Assembly (NCBI RefSeq): GCF_000384655.1
Contig: NZ_ARQI01000121.1
Coordinates: 1-64,000 of the forward strand
Origin: Brachyspira innocens ATCC 29796
GTDB lineage: Bacteria; Spirochaetota; Brachyspiria; Brachyspirales; Brachyspiraceae
Direction: 5' to 3'
Length of the DNA stretch: 64,000 nucleotides
Shown: positions 9,566 to 18,362 of the stretch, one piece after another
How positions within the stretch are numbered: position 1 is the stretch's first letter
Layout of the letters: each line of letters begins with the position of its first letter
Made by a program: the position numbers and the translations under genes
The notes under the pieces: generated by a model
What the model was told of the DNA's origin: nothing
Seen by the model: the letters and a program-made list of their open reading frames with translations, nothing else
Database searches by the model: none

Positions 9566-10651
9566 ATGCTATTAGATAATAATTTAGAAGAAGCTAATTC
9601 TGGAAAAAGAATCAATGCAAAAGGATACGCAGTTCACAGCAAAACGGATACGTTCAAACCATTTGAGTTTTCAAGACATTCTATGGGCGATAATGATATA
9701 CTTATAGAGATAATGTATGCAGGTATATGTCATAGTGATATACACTCAGCTAGAAGCGAATGGCATGAAGGTATATATCCTATGGTTCCGGGGCATGAGA
9801 TTGCTGGTAAAGTTGTTGCTGTCGGTAAGAATGTTACTAAGTTTAAAATAGGTGATTATGCAGGAGTAGGCTGTATGGTAAACTCATGCGGAGAATGCGA
9901 AGCCTGCAAAAAAAGTCATGAACAATTCTGTGAAAGAGGGCAAACTGTATTTACTTATGACTGTAAAGATCATTTTCATAATGATGAGCCTACTTACGGC
10001 GGATATTCAAATAATATAGTAGTAAGTGAAAAATTTGCTATTACTGTACCAAAAGATGCCCCAATGGAAAAAGTTGCTCCATTACTATGTGCAGGTATTA
10101 CAACTTATTCGCCTTTAAAATTTTCTGGAGTTAAAAAAGGGGATATAGTAGGAGTAGCTGGTTTTGGTGGACTTGGATCTATGGCAGTTAAATATGCTGT
10201 TAATATGGGAGCAGAAGTTTATGTATTTGCCCGCAATGACAAAAAGAAAAAAGAAGCATTAGAAATGGGAGCTAAAGATTTATTTACTTCTACAAAAGAT
10301 GTTCCAATACGTTTTGATTTGATTATATCTACAATACCTACAGGATATGATGTTAATAACTATGTTGATTTACTTAAATATGGTGGAGAGATGGCTATTG
10401 TAGGACTTCCTCCTGCTGAGCTTAAACAAAGTATAGATTTGGCAAGATTAATATTTGCAGGAGGTAAAAAAGTTTATGGCTCTATGATAGGAGGAATTAA
10501 AGAAACTCAGGAGATGCTTGATTTTTCTCTTAAACATAAAATATATCCAGAAACTGAAATAATATCGGCAAACCAAATAGATGAGGCATATCAAAAACTT
10601 ACTACAGGGCAGGCAAAGTTCAGATATGTAATAGATATGAAAACTCTTTAA
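9566..10651 (+). CDS. Zinc-dependent alcohol dehydrogenase (cinnamyl alcohol dehydrogenase type)
   Basis: 361-residue cytoplasmic medium-chain dehydrogenase, probably reducing aldehydes with NADPH. Catalytic-zinc ligands are visible in AGICHSDIHSAR and the GHEIAGKVVAVG segment; structural-zinc cysteines in CGECEACKKSHEQFC; the cofactor-binding glycine motif is GVAGFGGLGSMAVKYA, near residue 210. The overall pattern follows the CAD/YahK/YogA group. AAGGAG lies 10 bases before ATG. It is transcribed alone, from the MerR-like promoter at 9505-9535, and is followed by a hairpin terminator. The N-terminus has about 15 residues ahead of the usual family start (NAKGYAVHSK). Confidence 0.92.
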   Translation: MLLDNNLEEANSGKRINAKGYAVHSKTDTFKPFEFSRHSMGDNDILIEIMYAGICHSDIHSARSEWHEGIYPMVPGHEIAGKVVAVGKNVTKFKIGDYAGVGCMVNSCGECEACKKSHEQFCERGQTVFTYDCKDHFHNDEPTYGGYSNNIVVSEKFAITVPKDAPMEKVAPLLCAGITTYSPLKFSGVKKGDIVGVAGFGGLGSMAVKYAVNMGAEVYVFARNDKKKKEALEMGAKDLFTSTKDVPIRFDLIISTIPTGYDVNNYVDLLKYGGEMAIVGLPPAELKQSIDLARLIFAGGKKVYGSMIGGIKETQEMLDFSLKHKIYPETEIISANQIDEAYQKLTTGQAKFRYVIDMKTL

Positions 10652-10691
10652 TTTAAAAATTAGTTAATATTTTTGTTCATAAATATGTTTT

Positions 10692-10725
10692 TAGGCAGCA
10701 GTGTATTTATACTGCTGTCTTATTT
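10692..10725 (+). terminator. Terminator after the alcohol dehydrogenase
   Basis: GGCAGCAGTG (10694-10703) pairs with TACTGCTGTC (10710-10719) with two G-U pairs around a 6-base loop, then TTATTTTA. It lies about 40 bases after the dehydrogenase stop. Confidence 0.7.
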
Positions 10726-11107
10726 TATACCTAAACAATTATAATTTGTTAAAAATTAATTTTTGTAATTTAAAATATTTGCAGGGCTTTGCCCACCACT
10801 ATGTGTGCTACGCAGCACCCCCACTTCTTTTGTGACGCTGTCCGCCTTTGGTGTGACAACCTATATCATCGACAGGCTCGGATACGCTTCGCGAAAGACT
10901 GCATTTTTTACTAATATTTGGAGTATTAAGCTACTTTTAATACATATTTTTTAAATATAAAGCTGTAGCATATGCGTTTTTCGCTCTGCGTGCCATTGGC
11001 AGCTACTTTTTTGTGCGGCAAAAAAGTAGCTAACATATATATAAAGTGCCTCAGTTGACAAACTTAAAAATTTTCAGTATATACTAAAAATTTTTAAGTT
11101 TGTAAAT
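10726..11107. repeat. Family B dispersed repeat with hairpin core
   Basis: Begins with TATACCTAAACAATTATAAT and ends with TTGACAAACTTAAAAATTTT..GTATATAC, the two imperfect inverted ends of family B. Inside are GGGCTTTGCCC, CCCCCACTTCTTTTGTGACG and a CGCTCTGCG..TTTGTGCGGCAAAA hairpin region. At 11055-11107 two right ends meet tail to tail and form a near-perfect palindrome of about 50 bases centred on TATATA. The whole stretch between the dehydrogenase and nadR is repeat-derived. Confidence 0.8.
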
Positions 11108-11145
11108 TGTTAATTTAATACATTAAACAGAAGTTTATATATCAT

Positions 11146-12153
11146 TTATTTTTTAATTAATACATCTATTATAGAAACTGCCTTTTTAAATCTCGACTGA
11201 TAATCTCCATTTATAGAATGATATTTAATATTTAGACTATTAAGTATATCTTTTATTTGACTACTGTATTTTTCTCTGTTGTTTTTTATTACTTCGCTTC
11301 TGTCTCCGTCCTGAACAAAATCAACATCGGGCTCTAAAAATAATACGGCATCATATTTATTTATATTAATAATTGCTTTTGCTAATATTTCATTATTAAC
11401 TATATTTTCATCTTTCAAAAAATGCATATAAAAATTTGTAATTACAGCATCAGTATCTATAAATAATATTTTATTGCTATGTTCTAATGCCTTTATTTCG
11501 TTTAATTTATGAGTTAAAAGGATTTCTGTAAAATCCTCTGAAAGCATAAGCAAGTCAGTACCAGATTTTTCTGATAATTCTCTGCCTGCTTCTTCTATAT
11601 AGTTGGTATTATAATAATTAGCCAAATTAATTGTAAGCGTTGACTTTCCTGTACTTTCGCTTCCCAAGAGCAGAACCTTTTTTGTATAATAAGGCTTTAC
11701 TATATTAGGTAAATAATCCCAGTATTTATAAACATTTTCTCTTATCTTTGTAGAACTTATTTCATCTCTCTCTATAAATACTAACTTAGAATCTTTATAA
11801 TACCTTGTATAAAAAGAATCTTTATTTTTATAATCATCTCCCAAAAATACTGCATCAATCTTTTCACCTATAGCATTTTTTATTTTTATAGAATCATCTT
11901 CCCATAAATCTTCTGTATAATCTTCTTTTGTTTTGGCATTATCTTCTATAAATATAATTTTTACATTTCCTATATGTTTGGTTAATTGATAAAGCCATCT
12001 GTATCTTATTTTTCTATCAATTTCATTTCTATTATTTCCAACGCATAAAATTATATAAAGAGTTTTGCATTGATTAGCTGCTTCTATTATGCATCTTACA
12101 TGACCAAGATGGATTGGATTAAATGATCCTGCATACATTCCAACATTATACAT
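11146..12153 (-). CDS. nadR: NMN adenylyltransferase / ribosylnicotinamide kinase, NadR-type
   Basis: 335 residues with two catalytic domains of NAD salvage. The N-terminal adenylyltransferase has GSFNPIHLGH (residues 9-18, histidines 15 and 18) and ISSTKIREN near 132. The C-terminal kinase has P-loop GSESTGKST starting at residue 164 and phosphorylates nicotinamide riboside to NMN. The helix-turn-helix repressor domain of enteric NadR is absent, as in many other bacteria. It starts 34 bases after pnuC on the same strand, with GGAG before ATG, so uptake and activation of nicotinamide riboside are encoded together. Confidence 0.93.
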   Translation of the reverse strand: MYNVGMYAGSFNPIHLGHVRCIIEAANQCKTLYIILCVGNNRNEIDRKIRYRWLYQLTKHIGNVKIIFIEDNAKTKEDYTEDLWEDDSIKIKNAIGEKIDAVFLGDDYKNKDSFYTRYYKDSKLVFIERDEISSTKIRENVYKYWDYLPNIVKPYYTKKVLLLGSESTGKSTLTINLANYYNTNYIEEAGRELSEKSGTDLLMLSEDFTEILLTHKLNEIKALEHSNKILFIDTDAVITNFYMHFLKDENIVNNEILAKAIININKYDAVLFLEPDVDFVQDGDRSEVIKNNREKYSSQIKDILNSLNIKYHSINGDYQSRFKKAVSIIDVLIKK

Positions 12154-12187
12154 AAAAAACTCCGAATCATATATTTTATTATTTTTA

Positions 12188-12919
12188 TTAAATATTTACT
12201 TTATCAGTTTTTGAACCATTTGCTTCTTTGTACCATTTTATAAGCATAAATAAAGCATTAACTAAATAAACACTCCACATAAGCAAAGTTGCTATATTAT
12301 CTCCTCCGCTTGAAAAATTAATATACCATATAGAAATATTTAAAATATTTACTAATATCCACATTATCCACTGTTCAGAGCATCTTTTTATGCATAGTAT
12401 CTGTGCGGTTACAGCAAATACTGTACTTGCACTGTCTGCAAAAGGAAGAGAACCTCCCAATTTTTTTAATATAAGTCCGTAAATAAATATAGATATAAAA
12501 GAAAAAGCAAATATTATAATTTTATATTTATTATTTAATTTTGTTTTTATAACTTCTTTGCTTTCACTATTTAAGTTCCTGCTCCAAAGTATAAACCCAG
12601 CTATGTTCATGGGGATATAATAAAAAACATTGAGCATAAACTCGCCATAGTATTTAGCATTAAAAGCAATATACGAATAAAGAATAGTATTAATCATTCC
12701 AAATATGTATGAAGATAATTTTCCTTTACCAGTTAGAATTACGCATAATATACCGCTTATTGATGATACTATGCCTATAATATTTTCTTTCCAATATAGA
12801 GAAAGAGATAATATTATTGTACTTGCCGTTACAATCCATAATACTTCTACAGCTTTCCAATTTTTGAGTTCATTTTTTATAAAATTTTTCATTGTAGTGT
12901 TTTTAATTATATTATACAT
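12188..12919 (-). CDS. pnuC: Nicotinamide riboside transporter PnuC
   Basis: About 240 residues with seven predicted membrane segments. Family traits include GKGKLSSYIFGMINTILYSYIA, the FYIPMNIAGFILW segment, and the C-terminal WILVNILNISIWY..LMWSVYLVNALFMLI. It moves nicotinamide riboside across the inner membrane and feeds NadR encoded directly downstream. The start is uncertain: ATG at 12919 or 12892; neither has a clear Shine-Dalgarno, and the first lies within the edge of a family B repeat fragment, which may have replaced the original upstream region. Confidence 0.9.
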   Translation of the reverse strand: MYNIIKNTTMKNFIKNELKNWKAVEVLWIVTASTIILSLSLYWKENIIGIVSSISGILCVILTGKGKLSSYIFGMINTILYSYIAFNAKYYGEFMLNVFYYIPMNIAGFILWSRNLNSESKEVIKTKLNNKYKIIIFAFSFISIFIYGLILKKLGGSLPFADSASTVFAVTAQILCIKRCSEQWIMWILVNILNISIWYINFSSGGDNIATLLMWSVYLVNALFMLIKWYKEANGSKTDKVNI

Positions 12920-12970
12920 AAACAACTATAATTTGTCAAAAACAAAGTCATATTTTGTTTTTAATGTAAT
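12917..12970. repeat. Family B repeat fragment at the pnuC start
   Basis: AACAACTATAATTTGTCAAA followed by AACAAAGTCATATTTTGTTT matches, inverted, the segment 9384-9430 upstream of the alcohol dehydrogenase. It is one end of a family B element without its partner end. It abuts or overlaps the first codons of pnuC and so probably supplies its 5' leader. Confidence 0.6.
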
Positions 12971-13196
12971 AGTACCAACTGCTAAATAGTTATTTTATCA
13001 TCACTCTGTATAAGTTGTACATATGCTCAAAATAAAGTGCATTTTTAAACTTTTTTAAAGACTTAATAAAAACATAAAAAATATATATAAAATTAAATTA
13101 ATAACTTGACAATTATAATTATTATTAATATCATAAATATATGAAACTTGTTATTGAATTAAGCTCCAGCAATATCTAAAAAAGTTTATTGTTTGG

Positions 13197-13260
13197 GGCA
13201 TACTAAAAAACTTTATACTTCTGCATCTCTTAAGCAGATTTGTAATATTTTTTAGTATAT
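13197..13260 (+). other. Large hairpin upstream of the MATE transporter
   Basis: TACTAAAAAA at about 13200 pairs with TTTTTTAGTA at about 13248, enclosing a second stem TCTGC/GCAGA around a short loop. It lies 30-90 bases before the transporter start. It could be an upstream terminator or leader structure; the tip is not obviously related to families A-C. Confidence 0.45.
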
Positions 13261-13287
13261 TTGTGTTTTATATTCAAGGAAAGTTTC

Positions 13288-14562
13288 ATGTATTTAATTA
13301 AATTTTCATTTATATTATTTATTTCAAATATACTTCAATATTTATACAGCATTGCAGATATAATATTCATCTCGCATTTTGAAAGTGATAATGCAGTTGC
13401 CGCATTAGGAAACTGTGCTTCTTTAATGTTTGTTATAACTTCTATATCTGTTGGTCTTTCTATAGGAGGAGCTGTAGTAATTTCAAAATATAAAGGATCT
13501 AAAGATGATACAAAATATAAGCAAAGTATAGGAAGTTTATTATTTTTATCTCTTGTATCATCTATTATAATTTCATTAGCAGGATTAATATTTTATAAAC
13601 AAATATTAACTTTTATGAATATTCCAAAAGAGGCTTTTAATTATGCCTGCAATTATATAAAAATAATATTTACGGGTGTAATTTTTATGTTTTTATATAG
13701 TGCTCTATACTCTGTAATCAAAGCAAGCTCAAAAGAAAAAGTTTCTTTATGCTTTATATTTATAGCAGCTTTGACAAATATTATACTTGATTTTGTATTT
13801 GTATATATATTAAAATTATCTGTAAAAGGTGCTGCTTTGGCTACTGTTATATCTCAGGCTTTAAGTTTTTTATTATCATTATACTACACTAGAAAAATTA
13901 TTAGTTTTAATATTAATACTTCAATACTAAAAGAGCTTATATTTACTTCTTTTCCATGCATATTTCAAATACTTATAATAAATATATCTTATTTTGCTGT
14001 TAATATAATGATGAATAAATACGATATAATAGTAGGATTTACAATAGGACTAAAAATAAACACTTTCATAGGTATAATATCTTGGTCATACGGAGAGGCT
14101 TTAAGCATACTCACTGCAAAAAGTCTTGGAGAGAGAAATTATAAAAAAATAAAAGATACTGTTATCTCTGCTTTATTTTTTAATACTTTAACTACGGCAT
14201 TTGCTATTGTCTTTATACATTTATTTGCCAGAGATATCATCAATATATTTTACAGCAGAAATGAGAAAACTGTAAATGATATAATATTTTATCTTAAAGT
14301 ATGTGCTTCATTTAATGGTATTATATATGCTTTGATGTATATGCTTGATAGTTTTCTTATAGGCATTCAAAAATCATATTTATCTTTTATTAATGCGGTT
14401 ATAGATTCTCTATTTTTTAAGATAATAATTTCAATAATTTTAGAAAAACATATAGGTTTTTTGGGCATATATTTATCTATGGCACTTTCTCCTATAATAC
14501 CAGCCTTTATAGGGGTTATTTATTTTTTAATATTCATAAAAAAATACAGATTAAATAATTAA
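13288..14562 (+). CDS. MATE-family multidrug/sodium antiporter
   Basis: About 424 residues with 12 predicted membrane helices in two six-helix halves. MATE traits: IADIIFISHFESDNAVAALG in helix 1, and SVGLSIGGAVVISKYKG in helix 2. Proteins of this family export drugs or metabolites in exchange for Na+ or H+; the substrate cannot be told from sequence. I chose the ATG at 13288 because AAGGAAAG precedes it at normal spacing; an upstream TTG in frame is unlikely. It is a single gene, convergent with hsp20, sharing the terminator at 14579-14609. Confidence 0.9.
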   Translation: MYLIKFSFILFISNILQYLYSIADIIFISHFESDNAVAALGNCASLMFVITSISVGLSIGGAVVISKYKGSKDDTKYKQSIGSLLFLSLVSSIIISLAGLIFYKQILTFMNIPKEAFNYACNYIKIIFTGVIFMFLYSALYSVIKASSKEKVSLCFIFIAALTNIILDFVFVYILKLSVKGAALATVISQALSFLLSLYYTRKIISFNINTSILKELIFTSFPCIFQILIINISYFAVNIMMNKYDIIVGFTIGLKINTFIGIISWSYGEALSILTAKSLGERNYKKIKDTVISALFFNTLTTAFAIVFIHLFARDIINIFYSRNEKTVNDIIFYLKVCASFNGIIYALMYMLDSFLIGIQKSYLSFINAVIDSLFFKIIISIILEKHIGFLGIYLSMALSPIIPAFIGVIYFLIFIKKYRLNN

Positions 14563-14578
14563 TTCATCTAAATAAAAA

Positions 14579-14609
14579 AGGCGTACACAGTTTATTTCTG
14601 TATACGCCT
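14579..14609. terminator. Bidirectional terminator between MATE gene and hsp20
   Basis: AGGCGTACACAG (14579-14590) and CTGTATACGCCT (14598-14609) form a 12-position stem with one mismatch around a TTTATTT loop. A-rich sequence on the left and T-rich on the right let it work on both strands of this convergent gene pair. Confidence 0.8.
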
Positions 14610-14654
14610 AATTATTATTATGGATTATATCTTATGAATTAAAGTAAGTTAATT

Positions 14655-15077
14655 TTACTCTCCTTTTACTTCTATTTTTTTCTCATATTTAAGCTCTTCT
14701 TTCTTTGGAAGAATCACTATCAATACTCCATTATTCAAATTAGCCTGAATGTTTTCTACATCAATACCTTTTGTACTGATATTAAAACTTTGTTCATAGC
14801 TTGAAACAACTTCTTCTTTTGACTCTCCGTTTTCTGCTTTAACCATTTTTTTACGTTTTGCAGAAATAGAAAGTATATTTTCTTTTATTCCTATTTCCAA
14901 ATCTTCTTTTTTAACACCCGGCATATCCATTTCTATGCAGTAGCTTTTTTCATCTTCTTCTATCCTATAATCAGGAAATCTGTTTTCATAATCTCTATAG
15001 CGGTTTAATGCATTATTATATCTATTAGCATTTGAAAAAATTGAATGTAAAGTTGGTACAAATATTCTTCTTGACAT
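14655..15077 (-). CDS. Small heat-shock protein (Hsp20/alpha-crystallin), copy 1
   Basis: 140 residues forming an ATP-independent holdase chaperone. The alpha-crystallin domain spans about residues 40-135, with YCIEMDMPGVKKEDLEIGI, the ISAKRKK strand and the closing GVLIVILPKKEE, an IXI-like C-terminal motif region. It is a close paralogue of the gene at 15522-15944; the domain is almost identical, while the first 35 residues differ. AGGAG lies 6 bases before ATG. A stem-loop sits in its leader (15098-15152). No CIRCE element is seen near it. It may be transcribed with or separately from copy 2, since a repeat lies between them. Confidence 0.93.
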   Translation of the reverse strand: MSRRIFVPTLHSIFSNANRYNNALNRYRDYENRFPDYRIEEDEKSYCIEMDMPGVKKEDLEIGIKENILSISAKRKKMVKAENGESKEEVVSSYEQSFNISTKGIDVENIQANLNNGVLIVILPKKEELKYEKKIEVKGE

Positions 15078-15097
15078 ATGAACTCCTATTATATATA

Positions 15098-15152
15098 AAA
15101 ATTACTCGCTTAAGGGCTCTGTTTGCTTCGCCAACAGACGCTCGTAATTTTT
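15098..15152 (-). promoter_or_regulatory. Stem-loop in the hsp20 copy 1 leader
   Basis: AAAATTAC near 15097 pairs with GTAATTTT near 15143, and an inner stem TCTGTT/AACAGA encloses TGCTTCGCC. On the minus strand this structure lies about 20-75 bases before the ATG and just ahead of the AGGAG. A leader hairpin in front of a small heat-shock gene suggests a thermosensor or mRNA-stability element, but no pairing with the Shine-Dalgarno itself is obvious. Confidence 0.4.
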
Positions 15153-15165
15153 ATTTGGCTTTTTC

Positions 15166-15400
15166 TTTATATACTAAAAATTTTTAAGTTTGTCAAAAAT
15201 TAGTTTTTATGTTTTTAATATTTTCGGGGACTAGCCCCCGAACCCCCACTTCTTTTGGTGACCCAAAGAAGCAAAAGGACTGCATTTTTACTAAAATATA
15301 GCTATTGTAATACATTTTATTAATACTCAATAATACTTTATATTATTTACATTTATAAATAACTAAAATTTTACAAACTATATTTGTTTAGGTATATATA
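15166..15400. repeat. Family B dispersed repeat between the two hsp20 genes
   Basis: Left end ATACTAAAAATTTTTAAGTT then TGTCAAAAATTAG; right end TTACAAACTATATTTGTTTA then GGTATATA, an imperfect inverted pair. The core at 15226-15290 is GGGGACTAGCCCCCGAACCC then CACTTCTTTTGGTGACCC and AAAGAAGCAAAAGGACTGCA. The element is inserted between tandem hsp20 paralogues. Confidence 0.85.
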
Positions 15401-15475
15401 AAATTACTTTATATAACTATCTATTTTATTTAGTTTTATTACAAAATTATTAACTTATTTACTTTCTTAAACTGT

Positions 15476-15502
15476 CAGTGATAATTTTTTAGCTTATCAC
15501 TG
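15476..15502 (-). terminator. Hairpin after hsp20 copy 2
   Basis: CAGTGATAA (15476-15484) and TTATCACTG (15494-15502) form a perfect 9-pair stem around TTTTTTAGC. It lies 20 bases past the minus-strand stop of hsp20 copy 2. The T run after it is weak, so it may stabilise the mRNA end rather than terminate strongly. Confidence 0.5.
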
Positions 15503-15521
15503 AACAATTTATACTTTTTAA

Positions 15522-15944
15522 TTATTCTATATTTATCTTTTTCTCAAATTTAAGTTCTTCTTTCTTTGGAAGAATTACTTTAAGAACTCCGTTATTCAAG
15601 TTAGCTTCAATATTTTCTACATCAATACCTTTTGTACTGATATTAAAACTTTGTTCATAGCTTGAAACAACCTCTTCTTTTGATTCTCCGTTTTCTGATT
15701 TTTTTACTTTTTTACGTTTAGCTGATATAGAAAGTATATTCTCTTTTATACCTATATCCAAATCTTCTTTTTTTACGCCCGGCATATCCATTTCTATGCA
15801 GTAGCTTTTTTCATCTTCTTCTATATTGTAGTGAGGCATTTTTTTTATTTCATCACTAGCATATAAGTTATTAAACGCATTATCAAAACCTCTGAAATCA
15901 TCTAAAACAGAATGTAAAGCAGGTAAAAATATTCTTCTATCCAT
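15522..15944 (-). CDS. Small heat-shock protein (Hsp20/alpha-crystallin), copy 2
   Basis: 140 residues; the same architecture as copy 1, with the alpha-crystallin domain from about residue 40 (YCIEMDMPGVKKEDLDIGI) to LKVILPKKEELKFEKKI. Both proteins begin with a short (M)xRRIF(V/L)PxLHS motif, then diverge until IEEDEKSYC, so only the oligomerisation arm differs. Such pairs can form mixed oligomers. AAGGAG lies 8 bases before ATG. It is the upstream member of the tandem pair. Confidence 0.93.
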   Translation of the reverse strand: MDRRIFLPALHSVLDDFRGFDNAFNNLYASDEIKKMPHYNIEEDEKSYCIEMDMPGVKKEDLDIGIKENILSISAKRKKVKKSENGESKEEVVSSYEQSFNISTKGIDVENIEANLNNGVLKVILPKKEELKFEKKINIE

Positions 15945-16236
15945 AATTAAAACTCCTTTTATATTAATTAACTTTTATATTTCTTAAATCTTATATTAAA
16001 GCCTTTATCTTAGCTTTAAGCAGCTTTAATATTTGCTACACTATTATATATGCAAGAATTATGCCAATTATTTTTAAAATATTGTATATTATTTATACAT
16101 TTATGGTAGGGTTTTATTTGAAAACATTATATAAAGATAAATATATGTTTAATTTTTATACTTAATTTATAATGGTTTTGTATATGAATTATACTAATTT
16201 TTTAAAGTGATATTATAAATGTATAACTTTAATAAT

Positions 16237-16268
16237 AGGCAGTTAAAACAAAAATGCTCTAACTGCCT
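16237..16268 (-). terminator. Terminator of the RsiV-like lipoprotein gene
   Basis: AGGCAGTTA (16237-16245) and TAACTGCCT (16260-16268) form a perfect 9-pair stem. It lies 27 bases downstream of the minus-strand stop and is followed on that strand by TATTATT. Confidence 0.65.
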
Positions 16269-16294
16269 AATGATATTTATTTTTTATACTATTT

Positions 16295-17347
16295 TTATAT
16301 AAACAAATAATAAAGCGGAGATTCTTCTTTTACAAAAGGCTTTAACTCATTAAAATCAAAACTTATCTCTGTTATTCCAGTAGAATACGGAGCTATATCA
16401 TAAGCCTGCCATACGAAGTTAATTGAATTAGGAAGTATTCTAAATGTTGAACTTTCTAATGTTATGGCATTAAAATCAAAGTAATCTTCTTTAGTGCTTC
16501 CAGTCTTTAATATTTTTTCTCTCATTAATGATATTAAATTAGGATTATTAAAATCACTTATTAGATCTCTTATAGTAATGAGATTAGAACTCTCCAAAGA
16601 AAAAACTTCCTGAATATTTGCTGTATTGCCATGAGCTCCTCCTGTATACATAGAAGAATAATTATCAAGTGCTATTACTCTGCTGTCTATATAACCTACA
16701 TTAACAGTATTATCTATTTCATAAGTTATATTGCTTGAACCTACATATAATAAAGCTTTCCATTCATTATAATAATTATCACATTCTTCTTCTATGTACA
16801 TTATAGAATTATCAATATTTAATGTTTCATTTTCATTATTTTTACTGAATGAAAATGAAGTTCTATGATATGAAAATATAGAATTACTTATAATATCATT
16901 TTTGTAATAATCTATAATATTAGCATAATATACTGGCAGATTTCTATTAAGAGAAAACTCCATATCTTTAACTTCATTACTTTCATCATATTTTATTTCC
17001 GCACTAAAAACTATATCATCGCTCAATACACCATTTATAGTGGCATGCATATTATTATTTTCATCTACTTCCTGCATGTTTAATTTATTATTATTAATAC
17101 TTCCAGTAATTAATGCCTTTTTATTTTTTGTATAATAATATCCGCTTATACTGTTTTTATTACTATTAACATACAAATACATAGAAGCCTTTTCTCCCGA
17201 TATATTACCGCTAAGCATATAGAACTTTGATTCTTCTATAGAGGAGCCATTTTTAATATCAGCATTATTATTAGATGAAGATGCATTTTTACCACATGAA
17301 ACTATAATTATTATTAATAAGAAAATATATACAAACCTTTTTAACAT
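16295..17347 (-). CDS. Lipoprotein with RsiV-like (DUF4163/DUF3298) domain
   Basis: 350 residues. Signal MLKRFVYIFLLIIIIVSC with the lipobox cysteine at residue 18 predicts a membrane-anchored lipoprotein. A first beta-rich part (about 35-130) is unrecognised; the rest matches the RsiV-like layout, with YSSMYTGGAHGN near residue 235 and the closing QAYDIAPYSTGITEISFDFN motif. In Bacillus this domain binds lysozyme, but most members are of unknown ligand. It is monocistronic, with a hairpin after the stop. Neighbours are repeats and hsp20 genes and give no functional hint. Confidence 0.8.
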   Translation of the reverse strand: MLKRFVYIFLLIIIIVSCGKNASSSNNNADIKNGSSIEESKFYMLSGNISGEKASMYLYVNSNKNSISGYYYTKNKKALITGSINNNKLNMQEVDENNNMHATINGVLSDDIVFSAEIKYDESNEVKDMEFSLNRNLPVYYANIIDYYKNDIISNSIFSYHRTSFSFSKNNENETLNIDNSIMYIEEECDNYYNEWKALLYVGSSNITYEIDNTVNVGYIDSRVIALDNYSSMYTGGAHGNTANIQEVFSLESSNLITIRDLISDFNNPNLISLMREKILKTGSTKEDYFDFNAITLESSTFRILPNSINFVWQAYDIAPYSTGITEISFDFNELKPFVKEESPLYYLFI

Positions 17348-17501
17348 AAAAAATACCTTCTATTTTTTTACTATAACTTTAAATATATAAATAAAAGACA
17401 AATAATCAATAAAGTTATTAAAATTATTATAAATAATTGACTTTTTATAGGATTAATAATATCATTAAAAAATATAAATTTCTTCTAAAAAAGAGGCTAA
17501 A

Positions 17502-18362
17502 ATGGATAAAGAAAGAATAGAAAATGTAGAGTTAATACTATCTCACCCAGATAATTTGAATATAAAATGGACAGGTCAAAGCGATTTGGTAAGACAGATA
17601 ATGGCAGCTTGGCATGTAATCTCAGAAGATGATATACCGCTCAATCCTAGAATAGTAGGCAAACCTGGTGCTGGAAAAACTACACTTTCATACTATGCCG
17701 CTAAAGAGCTTCTAAAAAGAGATGTTTATATATTTCAATGTACTGTTGATACAAGACCAGAAGATTTGATAGTAATACCTGTAATATCTGAAAATAATAA
17801 AATTAATTATCATGCCTCAAGTTTGGTAACAGCTATGATTAAAGGCGGAGTTGCCATACTAGATGAAGGAAACAGAATGAGCGAAAAAACTTGGGCTTCT
17901 CTTGCTCCGCTTCTTGATGACAGAAGATATGTAGAAAGCGTAATAGCTGGTATAAAAATAAAAGCTCACCCTGATTTTAGAATAATAGTTACTATGAATG
18001 ATGATGCCAGTACATTTGAACTTCCAGAATATATACATTCGCGTCTTCAGCCTACTATAGAACTTCCTTTCCCTGATGTTAAAGAAGAGTATGATATACT
18101 AAGAATGAATCTTCCTTTTGCTGATGATGAAATATTAAAAATTACTGTAGGATTTCTTCAAAAATCGCATATACATAATGCTTCTTTCTCTGTAAGAGAT
18201 GGCATTAATATGGCTAGATATGCTATGAAACTATATAAAAGCAATATCGCCTCAAGCCGAGATACAGCATTTTTAATAGCTTTAAAATCTGTACTTGGAA
18301 CTGAAGGACTTAGAATACTTAGTCTTAATATAGATGACGAGAATAATGCAAGCACAAGATAA
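17502..18362 (+). CDS. MoxR/CbbQ-type AAA+ ATPase
   Basis: 286 residues. Walker A is GKPGAGKT at 53-60, Walker B is GGVAILDEGNRMS with D121-E122, a sensor segment FRIIVTMNDD follows near 170, and an arginine-bearing YIHSRLQPTIEL segment follows. This is the MoxR/AAA_5 group, chaperone-like ATPases normally paired with a VWA-domain partner. No VWA gene is nearby. Its stop TAA (18360-18362) lies exactly at the TAATA flank of a family A element, so the present C-terminus may have been set by insertion. AGAGG lies about 8 bases before ATG. Confidence 0.85.
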   Translation: MDKERIENVELILSHPDNLNIKWTGQSDLVRQIMAAWHVISEDDIPLNPRIVGKPGAGKTTLSYYAAKELLKRDVYIFQCTVDTRPEDLIVIPVISENNKINYHASSLVTAMIKGGVAILDEGNRMSEKTWASLAPLLDDRRYVESVIAGIKIKAHPDFRIIVTMNDDASTFELPEYIHSRLQPTIELPFPDVKEEYDILRMNLPFADDEILKITVGFLQKSHIHNASFSVRDGINMARYAMKLYKSNIASSRDTAFLIALKSVLGTEGLRILSLNIDDENNASTR

